From a virus: DNA of 41,359 nt. Within the stretch, counting starts at the first letter, position 1. Each line of letters begins with the position of its first letter. This document shows positions 33,846 to 40,314 of this stretch, in pieces. The translations under genes and the position numbers were made by a program. The notes under the pieces were generated by a model. That model searched no databases. It saw only the letters and a list, made by a program, of their open reading frames with translations, and was not told the origin of the DNA. The stretch spans positions 1 to 41,359 of the IMG/VR virus record IMGVR_UViG_3300034096_001100; one strand, 5' to 3'.

Positions 33846-34409
33846 TTAGGCGGACAGGAGCTTCTGCAGGAACTCGGTCTTGTAGACCTTGGTCGCGGCG
33901 TTGCCCTTGCCCTTGCGGTACTGGCACCGGACGGTGCACACCACCTGCTTGTCCGAGCCGAGGAGGTTGGAGACCTTCTCGATCGCGTCGGCCACGTCGA
34001 GACCATCAGCCGTTCCCACCTTGGTTCCAAGGACGGTGCTGAGATGGCCGCAGAAGCGGTTGCGCTCGATCTGCAGGCCGGTGCGACGGCCCTCTGCGGT
34101 GACGGCGCCGGCGTTGTCCGGGAAGGTGAACGGTGCGCCGCCCCAGACGAGCGGGTTGTCCGGGTTGACCTGGTCGTTCAGGAGCTGGTAGCGGAAGCGG
34201 AACTCGGTGGCCGAGAGCTCGACCTGCTGACCCTGATCGGTGGTGAACCGGTAGGTGGCCTTCTCGTTGATCTCGAGACCGAGCACGTAGCAGTCGTGCT
34301 CACCCTCGGTGGGCCACTCGCCGAGACCGCCGACGCCGGTGTCCGGATTGGCGTCACCGAAGGCCTGCTTCTGGGCTGCGAACATTGCGCTGATCTTGCT
34401 GTTTGCCAT
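33846..34409 (-). CDS. Candidate single-stranded-DNA-binding protein, 187 aa
   Basis: ATG 34409 with an AGGAG site. The globular part (EWPTEGEHDCYVLGLEINEKATYRF, then VELSATEFRFRYQLLND) has the alternating strands of an OB-like fold, and the C-terminal QVVCTVRCQYRKGKGNAATKVYKTEFLQ is basic. It sits directly downstream of the RecA-like ATPase, where many phages place an ssDNA-binding partner. No recognised SSB signature or acidic C-terminal tail is present, so the name is positional inference. Confidence 0.5.
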   Translation of the reverse strand: MANSKISAMFAAQKQAFGDANPDTGVGGLGEWPTEGEHDCYVLGLEINEKATYRFTTDQGQQVELSATEFRFRYQLLNDQVNPDNPLVWGGAPFTFPDNAGAVTAEGRRTGLQIERNRFCGHLSTVLGTKVGTADGLDVADAIEKVSNLLGSDKQVVCTVRCQYRKGKGNAATKVYKTEFLQKLLSA

Positions 34410-34441
34410 GACTCTGACACTCCTGAAAGGGTTGACTGGGG

Positions 34442-35338
34442 TTACGCCCCAGCATTGGTGTTGTACTTGCGAACGAACTCGGCCCAGCCGTACGACTCGG
34501 GCAACTCGAACTCTGCCTCCATCTTGACCCGGTGCTTCGTGATCCCCGAGAGGGTCTCGGAGTCGACGGAGAACAGGTGGCGCTTGCGCTTCTCGGTCAC
34601 CACCTTGGGCTTGAGCTGAACGGTCTTGCCGTCCTTGACGATGGCGGGCTGCTGGATCTCACGCTGCTCGGTGACCCACTCCGAGGACACGGCAGCGACC
34701 AACTCGAACAGCGGGTAGAGCCGCTTGTAGAAGCCGTCGGTGATCGTGAGCTCGGGCTTGAAGACGTACCGGTCGTCGCCCAGGGGGATCTTGGCGTTGA
34801 CCACGTGACACACAATGTACACGCCGTAACCGTACCGGCGCAAGGTGAGGCACGAATCGATCACCATGTCGTAGAGCTGGTCCCACGAGCGGCGGCCGTC
34901 CATCTCGCGCCAGTCCTTCTTGTCGTTGGACCGGGTGATCCAGTCCTTGAGGACGGGGATCCACGTGCCGAGCGAGTCGAAGAACACGGTGGCCGGCCGG
35001 GGCTGGTTGTTCTTGGCGAGGTTGCAGAGCAGGTCGATCTTCGTCTGGATGGCTTCCCACGTGAGGACGAGGGGCTCTCCATTCACGTCGATCGGCTGAC
35101 CCTGCGGGTTGATGCCCGGCCACACGCATGCCTGGGGATCCCCGAGCGTGGACGTGCAGTCCATGTTGCACACCCATGCGTCCGGGTGGCTCTGGATGAA
35201 CTGCGACTTGCCCTCGCCGGGCAGCCCACAGATCAGGCCGAAGAGCTTCTCCGGCGGATGGACCATCTTGATGCCTTGGAATCCAAGGCCCGAGTACCGC
35301 TGCTGCGGTAGCTTTCCTGCTGCTGTCGTGACTGACAT
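34442..35338 (-). CDS. RecA-fold (Sak4-like) recombination ATPase, 298 aa
   Basis: Walker A GLPGEGKS (residues 38-45, K44) and Walker B ATVFFDSLG (116-124, D121) are clear, and a central WREMDGRRSWDQLYDMV helix follows. The size and arrangement match phage Sak4-type single-strand annealing or recombination ATPases, which are RecA-core proteins that work with an SSB partner. The flanking nuclease, helix-turn-helix and candidate SSB genes support a recombination or replication-fork role. GAGGAG site before ATG 35338. An alternative is a related AAA family ATPase of phage replication modules. Confidence 0.75.
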   Translation of the reverse strand: MSVTTAAGKLPQQRYSGLGFQGIKMVHPPEKLFGLICGLPGEGKSQFIQSHPDAWVCNMDCTSTLGDPQACVWPGINPQGQPIDVNGEPLVLTWEAIQTKIDLLCNLAKNNQPRPATVFFDSLGTWIPVLKDWITRSNDKKDWREMDGRRSWDQLYDMVIDSCLTLRRYGYGVYIVCHVVNAKIPLGDDRYVFKPELTITDGFYKRLYPLFELVAAVSSEWVTEQREIQQPAIVKDGKTVQLKPKVVTEKRKRHLFSVDSETLSGITKHRVKMEAEFELPESYGWAEFVRKYNTNAGA

Positions 35339-35341
35339 GGC

Positions 35342-35689
35342 TTACTCCTCGAAGCCCGGCATGCGTACGTTGCTAAAGACAGACGTAGGTGCCGGGAAGT
35401 TGAATGACTGCTGGCGGTGCACGGTCTCGAACGTGTCGTACTCGCTGCGCTGCGCGGGCACAGGCGCGGGCGCGGGCGGGCGCTTCATGTTCGGCCGGTC
35501 GATCTGCACGGTGCGGGTCACCCGGTAGCCGATGGCCTTGAGCCACTCGGTGATGCGGGACTTCGACACCTTGCACTCGAACACCTTGTTGAACTTGGCG
35601 GTGAGATCCCCGATGGACTCGACGCCGTCCTCCAGGACCAAGTCGATCTTCGGCTTGATCACGAGGCGGACGTACTCGTCCTCGAACAT
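35342..35689 (-). CDS. Helix-turn-helix DNA-binding protein, 115 aa
   Basis: Start chosen at ATG 35689, which shares its A with the TGA of the nuclease gene; the longer frame is a shadow of that gene. Residues about 20-48 (ESIGDLTAKFNKVFECKVSKSRITEWLKAIGYRV) form a helix-turn-helix-like unit with 'SKSRITEWLKAIG' as recognition helix. The C-terminal half is Pro-rich and probably disordered (MKRPPAPAPVPAQR). It may be a transcription regulator or a DNA-binding partner of the nuclease-ATPase pair. Confidence 0.65.
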   Translation of the reverse strand: MFEDEYVRLVIKPKIDLVLEDGVESIGDLTAKFNKVFECKVSKSRITEWLKAIGYRVTRTVQIDRPNMKRPPAPAPVPAQRSEYDTFETVHRQQSFNFPAPTSVFSNVRMPGFEE

Positions 35690-37113
35690 CACGTGAGGTG
35701 TTCGGGTTCGAGGCTCTCGATCATCCCGTCGAACTCGTGCGGTTCCGGTTCGCTTGGCAGTTCGCCCGCGTCCCGATGGGCGACGAGGAACTGCTGCGTC
35801 TGGACCAGCGCCGGCCAGTCCTTCGGCTCGGTCAGGTAGAACGGGCTGTAGTTCGCCAGCTTCGACCCCATCCGGATTGCGTCGATGTTCTTCAGGAAGT
35901 TGCATGGGTTCGCCTCTTGGGTTGCCAGGTTGTAGATCATGGCAACACGGGAAAGGTAGTCGATGCGCCAATCCTTGTCAAGCATCACCGACGAATGAGT
36001 GTACGAAATATTGATCGGGGGGTCGTTCACGAAATCCGGAGCCTTGTCAAGGTATTCAAGTTCACCCCGGTACCAGCGCATGCACCTGGCCATGTAGTTC
36101 GTGAGCGACGGTTCGCCCTGGTAGATCTTCTCAGGCTTCTTGCCGGTGACCTGGTGCAGCACGTTGAGGCACTCTTCCATCGTGCCGCAGCACGGCTCCG
36201 GGCTGGGCTGGTTCTTGGTCCACTTGATCACGTACTCGCCGAACTCCTGCAGGTGGACGGGGGACCGCATGATGCGGCCGGAGACGCCGGTGCGCTTGCC
36301 GTCGGACTCCCAGTGGAAGTCGCGGTCGGACTGCCCGAACTGGATCGACGGCTTGAGGATAGCCATGTGCATCATGCCGCCGAGCTGCACGTCCTGTGCC
36401 AGGTTGTACTGCTTGTGAAGCAGGCCCCGGGCAAAGAACCACTCGAGGGCGTGGAGGTAATGCATGGTCTGGAACTCCTCCTTCACCGTCGACAACCGGA
36501 TCAGTGGGGGTGACGCGGTCGTCTTCGCGTCCACGATCCAGAGCTTGTTGGTCTTGCGGTTGAGCAGGAGCAGGTCGAACTGCGCGACCTGGCGGGTCTT
36601 CGGGAACCGCTCGTCGATCCACGTGAGCCGGACCTCGGCGCCGAGCTTGACGAAGTTGTCGGAGAGGGTGTCGAGCGCGCTCTGGTTGTTGATGCAGGGC
36701 AGGTTCTCGAAGGCGTTGTACCAGGCGGAGGCGTAGGCCTGGTCGATCTGCTCGTTCTGGATCGCGTCGGCCCGGTGGGATTCGGCGATCCGCAGCTCCT
36801 TGCAGATGTTGTTGATCTCGGCAAGGCGGGCAGAGCACTGGCGCTTGAAGATCTGCCAGCGATCATCGCGGTCGTAGAGGGCGAACAGGGTGTGGAAGTA
36901 GGAGCCCCGCGACAGGGCCTCGGAGTAGGAGAGCGCGGGGATCAGGCCGAGCCGGCGGCGGATGTAGTAGCCGAAGGGATCGGAGAGGGCGGAGCTGTAG
37001 TCGGATGAGCGGATGGAGGGAATCCGGGGCACGAGGCCTTCGGACTCGAGGTACTGCCGGGCGCTTCTGGCACGGTCAGTCGGGAGGGGGAGCGGTGTCG
37101 TTTCGGGTGGCAT
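35689..37113 (-). CDS. PD-(D/E)XK (RecB/Cas4-like) nuclease, 474 aa
   Basis: The nuclease core is visible: H74 in GSYFHTLFALYD, E160 in GAEVRL, D180 in VAQFDLLLL and the D195-x-K197 of LWIVDAKTT. This is the order H, E, D and D-x-K typical of RecB-family nucleases. No iron-sulfur cysteine cluster of the Cas4 type is evident. It would process DNA ends for the adjacent recombination ATPase. The start ATG 37113 has an AGGA site and overlaps the sigma-like gene by 38 nt. A CAGTGGGGGT copy (36502, antisense) lies at ASPPLIRL just after the active site. Confidence 0.8.
   Translation of the reverse strand: MPPETTPLPLPTDRARSARQYLESEGLVPRIPSIRSSDYSSALSDPFGYYIRRRLGLIPALSYSEALSRGSYFHTLFALYDRDDRWQIFKRQCSARLAEINNICKELRIAESHRADAIQNEQIDQAYASAWYNAFENLPCINNQSALDTLSDNFVKLGAEVRLTWIDERFPKTRQVAQFDLLLLNRKTNKLWIVDAKTTASPPLIRLSTVKEEFQTMHYLHALEWFFARGLLHKQYNLAQDVQLGGMMHMAILKPSIQFGQSDRDFHWESDGKRTGVSGRIMRSPVHLQEFGEYVIKWTKNQPSPEPCCGTMEECLNVLHQVTGKKPEKIYQGEPSLTNYMARCMRWYRGELEYLDKAPDFVNDPPINISYTHSSVMLDKDWRIDYLSRVAMIYNLATQEANPCNFLKNIDAIRMGSKLANYSPFYLTEPKDWPALVQTQQFLVAHRDAGELPSEPEPHEFDGMIESLEPEHLT
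36502..36511 (+). repeat. CAGTGGGGGT motif copy 18
   Basis: Exact 10-mer within GGATCAGTGGGGGTGACG, antisense to the leftward nuclease gene. Confidence 0.85.
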
Positions 37114-37612
37114 CTTGTTCCTGTCCTGTGAACTTGTCCCTGATCTTGACGAGTCGGTTGTACACGGATTGCGGGGACTTCAATCCGAGGACCGATGCAA
37201 TGCGGGTCATGGTGTACCCGTCATGGCGTAGACGTATGATGGTCCATTCCTCCTCGGTCAGGTCGGGGATCTCCAGACGGTGCATCCGAACCTCGACCGA
37301 GATGTCTTCACAAAGTGTATCAGTTGTCACGGGGATCTTCAAGCGAGGTCCCGACGACGTGAACCGGAATCCGTTCGAGGTCCAGTAGCTGTAGTGGACG
37401 GCGCCCCAAAGGAACGACTTGAGGAAGGTGACGACCGTGGATTTGGATGGGTCGTAGACCGTGGCCAGGAGCCGGTCGGTATGGAGGTAGGCTTCGCTCA
37501 GGATCTCGTGCTTGTCCCAGAGGGGGAAGCGCTTCTTGCGATGGGCGTCGTAGGCCCACATCGTGAGGAAGCCCATGTGGTCCCGCGCATCCCGGCTCCG
37601 GTTGATCTCCAC
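37076..37612 (-). CDS. Sigma-factor-like transcription regulator, 178 aa
   Basis: Starts at GTG 37612 behind an AGGAGGA site. Residues about 36-77 (HEILSEAYLHTDRLLATVYDPSKSTVVTFLKSFL) resemble sigma region 2, with the 'YDPSKS...F' element. Residues 118-160 (LTEEEWTIIRLRHDGYTMTRIASVLGLKSPQSVYNRLVKIRDKF) are a sigma region 4 helix-turn-helix. It could redirect host RNA polymerase to late phage genes. The acidic and Pro-rich tail is disordered. Alternatives are other HTH regulators, but the two-domain layout favours a sigma factor. Confidence 0.65.
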   Translation of the reverse strand: MEINRSRDARDHMGFLTMWAYDAHRKKRFPLWDKHEILSEAYLHTDRLLATVYDPSKSTVVTFLKSFLWGAVHYSYWTSNGFRFTSSGPRLKIPVTTDTLCEDISVEVRMHRLEIPDLTEEEWTIIRLRHDGYTMTRIASVLGLKSPQSVYNRLVKIRDKFTGQEQDATRNDTAPPPD

Positions 37613-37621
37613 CTCATCCTC

Positions 37622-37846
37622 CTACTCCTTCACGAAGCTTGGAGGAACAAGGTACCAACCTTCTGGAATCGTGATCCGGTTCTGGGACAAGGTCCACTCA
37701 CCGTTGATCCGGTGGTACACCTTGATCGCGCTGTTGGGTCCCGTCCGCATCGGAGACTCTTCCGGCACGAAGACGGTCCTGCTGCTGCATCCAGTCACGA
37801 ATGCGCTGACCGCCACGAGCAAGAGTGTCCCGGTCAGGATCAGCAT
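37622..37846 (-). CDS. Small lipoprotein, candidate outer-membrane spanin, embedded out of frame, 74 aa
   Basis: ATG 37846 gives MLILTGTLLLVAVSAFVTGCSSRT, a lipoprotein signal with lipobox VTGC and acylated Cys20. The mature part is about 55 residues. Most of the gene lies in another frame inside the 37698-37931 gene, as in overlapping spanin gene pairs. The longer frame back to GTG 37972, which overlaps the holin-like stop as GTGA, would place 42 residues before the signal and is less likely. A partner spanin may be the 38166-38435 protein. The ribosome-binding site is weak. Confidence 0.55.
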   Translation of the reverse strand: MLILTGTLLLVAVSAFVTGCSSRTVFVPEESPMRTGPNSAIKVYHRINGEWTLSQNRITIPEGWYLVPPSFVKE

Positions 37847-37931
37847 CAACCGCACTGTTGCCAGCTTGGATTCGACGGTCCAGCCACGAGATAAGGGCAA
37901 TCGTGATCTGTGCGACGATGCGTTCGAGCAC
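37698..37931 (-). CDS. Small conserved phage protein of the lysis region, 77 aa
   Basis: Starts at GTG 37931 with a GGAG site about 9 bases away. An amphipathic N-terminal helix (LERIVAQITIALISWLDRRIQ) is followed by a 'AVDADPDRDTLARGGQRIRDWM' block. I remember similar short proteins with '-VDAD.D...L..AG.RI..WM-' beside holin genes in several phages, with no proven function. A peripheral membrane protein of the lysis cassette is plausible. The lipoprotein gene overlaps its C-terminal two-thirds in another frame. Confidence 0.65.
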   Translation of the reverse strand: MLERIVAQITIALISWLDRRIQAGNSAVDADPDRDTLARGGQRIRDWMQQQDRLRAGRVSDADGTQQRDQGVPPDQR

Positions 37932-37968
37932 GGGGAGTTCTCCGAGTACCAGTCGTCGTAACCCTGGG

Positions 37969-38169
37969 TCACTTGGCCCCCACTGCCTCGCTGCTCACGT
38001 TGTTGTCCCGGGCGAAGAACCCGATGCCAGCCACGCCAAGCGCAGCGAACACAGCCTGCAGGTTGAACACGGTCTCGGGATCGGTGTCAAGCAGGTACGA
38101 GACCTGGGTCGCGATGATGCCGATGGCGGTGAGGATTCCGACGGCGGTGGTCTTCCAGCTGCCCTTCAT
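37969..38169 (-). CDS. Holin-like two-TM protein, 66 aa
   Basis: Two hydrophobic segments, about residues 7-27 and 36-52, separated by a short DTDPETV loop, with an Asp/Asn-rich tail (ARDNNVSSEAVGAK). I know this tail (ARDNNVSSE) from many small phage proteins near lysis genes that are annotated as putative holins. It would make membrane lesions to start lysis. ATGA overlap with the upstream gene. A one-mismatch variant of the genome-wide motif (37976-37985) lies in its last codons. Confidence 0.75.
   Translation of the reverse strand: MKGSWKTTAVGILTAIGIIATQVSYLLDTDPETVFNLQAVFAALGVAGIGFFARDNNVSSEAVGAK
37976..37985 (-). repeat. Motif variant CAGTGGGGGC
   Basis: One mismatch (last base), sense to the holin-like gene. 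Confidence 0.4.
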
Positions 38170-38435
38170 TGCTTGCTCCGTTCGAGGCGGTCAAGACGGG
38201 CGGCAAGGTCACGCAACCTTTCGTCCGTCTGTTGGTCTTTCATGGTACTCACGACCTGGGCCTTGGCCAAGTCCGAGACGATGCTGCTCAGCTCCTTGAC
38301 CTGCTCGGTGGTTGTCTCGAGCTGCTGATCCTTCTTCCCCATGTGGAGGAGGATGGTCCCGATGCCGATGCAGATCGCGACGAACTGTGCCCATGAGGCG
38401 ACCAGTTGCGAGGATTGCTTCGTCTCCGGTGTCAT
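38166..38435 (-). CDS. Single-TM coiled-coil protein, candidate inner-membrane spanin, 89 aa
   Basis: Start taken at ATG 38435, in a 4-nt overlap with the upstream gene; the longer frame is a shadow. One membrane span at about 12-32 (VASWAQFVAICIGIGTILLH) follows a short N-terminus. The remaining 57 residues are a charged coiled coil (QLETTTEQVKELSSIV, then DERLRDLAARLDRLERSKQ). This is the topology of Rz-type i-spanins. It pairs in position with a nearby lipoprotein gene. It could instead be one of the TM-plus-coiled-coil proteins often found with holins. Confidence 0.6.
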   Translation of the reverse strand: MTPETKQSSQLVASWAQFVAICIGIGTILLHMGKKDQQLETTTEQVKELSSIVSDLAKAQVVSTMKDQQTDERLRDLAARLDRLERSKQ

Positions 38436-38830
38436 CCGAGGATCTCCCCCTTGCGCTGCTCGGTGAGGAGACCGGCGGACACGAGGTAGTCCATGCCGGC
38501 CACGGTCTGCGGATCGTTGCTCACGATCTCCTGTGCGGCAGTGGCCAGCGTGAGGAACCGCCAGGTGATGGGGTCCGTGTTCGCCGCCGTGCGAATCCCA
38601 AGGAGCTCGGCCTCGGTGAACCGCAGCAGGAACTGGTACGCAGTCCACACGCGGGGAACAACGGGCGGCTTGAATCGGGGGGTCTCACCGGGCGCGTAGG
38701 TCCAGCCCTTGTCCGGGAACTCGTCGGCCTGAAGCTCGATCTTGTGCGGAGCCGGAGTCGGGGGGACATCGTGTTCCCGAACAAAAAGAACGACGTTCTC
38801 AGTCAGGTTGACGTATGCGTACCAACTCAT
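38432..38830 (-). CDS. Tail-fibre-associated or assembly protein, 132 aa
   Basis: The C-terminal two-thirds has a pattern seen in phage tail-fibre assembly or appendage proteins: PPVVPRVWTAYQFLLRFTEAEL, then DPITWRFLTLATAAQEIVSNDPQTVAGMDYLVSAGLLTEQRKGEIL. The N-terminus is a short beta domain (SWYAYVNLTENVVLFVREHD). It lies between the fibre gene and the lysis genes, with ATGA overlaps at both ends. A chaperone-like role for the adjacent fibre is inferred. Confidence 0.6.
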   Translation of the reverse strand: MSWYAYVNLTENVVLFVREHDVPPTPAPHKIELQADEFPDKGWTYAPGETPRFKPPVVPRVWTAYQFLLRFTEAELLGIRTAANTDPITWRFLTLATAAQEIVSNDPQTVAGMDYLVSAGLLTEQRKGEILG

Positions 38831-39726
38831 CGCGTGACCTCCGTCAAGATGCTGAGATGATCGACTTCGACTCGTCCTGCGCCACCGTTGCCGCCGGAAC
38901 GGATGCAGACATGGGGCGCGAAGAAGCTAGAGGAGGTCATGTCGATGTTGTAGGTGGTCATTAGGGTTACGGTCGTAATGGTGTGTACCGTTGCCCCACC
39001 GATCTTGATGGTGTAGGTAATCACACCCGCATTGTATTGCGTGAGGATCTGGATCGTGCGCCACGCCGCGTTCTTGAGGACACCAGTGCTGAAGTCGACG
39101 TAACTGATGGTTGACATCTCGGCATCAACCCCTGTGTATCGAACGGTCCAGTTGGAAAGATCCTTGGTCATGTAGACCGCGATGCCTGTAACTCCGTACC
39201 CAGAGACCTGAGAGTGGAAGTCGGCGCCATCTCCGAAGCAGACACCCACTTCAAATGGGTTTCCTGCTGTAGGAAGGGTAGGCACACGAACCACGGCAGT
39301 GACAGTGTTTACCAACTGCTGCGAAGCGGCGCATCGGTAGTTCATACCGTCGATGCGCGTGAAGCCGCCGAGGCTGGCGGTGTTGGTGGATGAGATTCCA
39401 AATCCACCGACAGCCGTGGCGGTAAGCCCAACGTCCAGAGCTCCGGCGCGATCAACGTACGCCCCGTAAGTCTGAGAGGTCACGGGGCGTACGTATGCAG
39501 CTCCTTGGATGTAGCTTTGGAAATCGCCGAGACCGTAGCCTTCGGTAACTGCGTATGCCTGAGTGATCGGTGGAACTCCGCCGCCGCCGCCGACCTCGAC
39601 GCCGCCGGCGGTGGTGCCGTCGCCGATGTACAGCTTCTTGGTGTCGGTGGCGAAGATCGGCTCGCCCTGTAAGGGAGTAAGCGCGAGTCGATCGTTGTTG
39701 TTTCCACGACGGATCTGTAGAGGCAT
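38827..39726 (-). CDS. Tail fibre with Mtd-like N-terminal domain, 299 aa
   Basis: Residues 1-45 (MPLQIRRGNNNDRLALTPLQ, then GEPIFATDTKKLYIGDGTTAGGVEV) match the N-terminal attachment domain found in Mtd-type and many other phage fibres: an RRG start, GEP, atDtkkLYiGDG and GG. The rest is beta-rich, with a possible C-terminal lectin- or jelly-roll-like part (NWTVRYTGVDAEMSTISYVDF). It probably joins a fibre to the tail and binds the host. AAGGA site before ATG 39726. Confidence 0.75.
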   Translation of the reverse strand: MPLQIRRGNNNDRLALTPLQGEPIFATDTKKLYIGDGTTAGGVEVGGGGGVPPITQAYAVTEGYGLGDFQSYIQGAAYVRPVTSQTYGAYVDRAGALDVGLTATAVGGFGISSTNTASLGGFTRIDGMNYRCAASQQLVNTVTAVVRVPTLPTAGNPFEVGVCFGDGADFHSQVSGYGVTGIAVYMTKDLSNWTVRYTGVDAEMSTISYVDFSTGVLKNAAWRTIQILTQYNAGVITYTIKIGGATVHTITTVTLMTTYNIDMTSSSFFAPHVCIRSGGNGGAGRVEVDHLSILTEVTR

Positions 39727-39735
39727 GGTTGATCC

Positions 39736-40311
39736 TTAGAGGACGTTGAAGTCTTCGTTGAAGGCAGCAGGAGAAGTGAAGGTTCCGTAATCTCGGTTGG
39801 TTCCAAGAGGATAGAAGATAAATCCGTAGTCCCAGCCCGCTGGCAACATCTGCAGCGTGAACGTGTTGAGCACGATGTTGGCATCGGAGACGTTCTGGAT
39901 CTGGTAGACGTTCGCGCCAGGGACGGAAAGGTCGGCCGCGAATCCGAAGTTGTAGTTGTCCGGGACCGTGATGGTCGCGCTTGTGTTCAGCGTGAAGTTG
40001 AGAACAGTCCACGAACCTGGGTTGACCGAGTAATCCCCTGGGTTCAGGCGACCCGAGCTGATCTTGTAGTACACCGTTGCCGCAACACCAGAGGTCTGCA
40101 CCAACCGGATGTCGATCGACGAATCAACACCCGTGATCTTCATCGTGTTGCTGTGCGGGTTAGTTCCCTCGTAGTACGAGAGCGTCGAGTCGGAGTAGAT
40201 ATAGAACGGGTCGGGTGTAAAGTCACCGACCGGAAGCGACGGCACAATCCTGGGGCGGTAGCTCCGCACCGTGATCCACGCCATGGGCTGTGCTCGAGAT
40301 CGTCGCCTCAT
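39736..40311 (-). CDS. Hypothetical beta-rich appendage protein, 191 aa
   Basis: No family recognised. A basic N-terminus (MRRRSRAQPMAWITVRSYRPR) is followed by an all-beta stretch (YIYSDSTLSYYEGTN, then NFTLNTSATITVPDNYNFGF) typical of appendage or fibre-related proteins. The gene lies between two other probable tail genes on the same strand. The spacing to both neighbours is short (9 bp downstream, 3 bp upstream). A structural role is inferred from position. Confidence 0.65.
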   Translation of the reverse strand: MRRRSRAQPMAWITVRSYRPRIVPSLPVGDFTPDPFYIYSDSTLSYYEGTNPHSNTMKITGVDSSIDIRLVQTSGVAATVYYKISSGRLNPGDYSVNPGSWTVLNFTLNTSATITVPDNYNFGFAADLSVPGANVYQIQNVSDANIVLNTFTLQMLPAGWDYGFIFYPLGTNRDYGTFTSPAAFNEDFNVL

Positions 40312-40314
40312 GAT

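Noticed and set aside
2509-36511. Motif copies as a CRISPR array or tandem repeat
   Set aside because: Spacing is irregular and of kilobase scale, units are 10-12 bp, and copies lie in both orientations within genes.
2509-36511. Motif as a G-quadruplex
   Set aside because: Each copy has only one run of five G; four nearby runs are not seen, so an intramolecular quadruplex is not supported.
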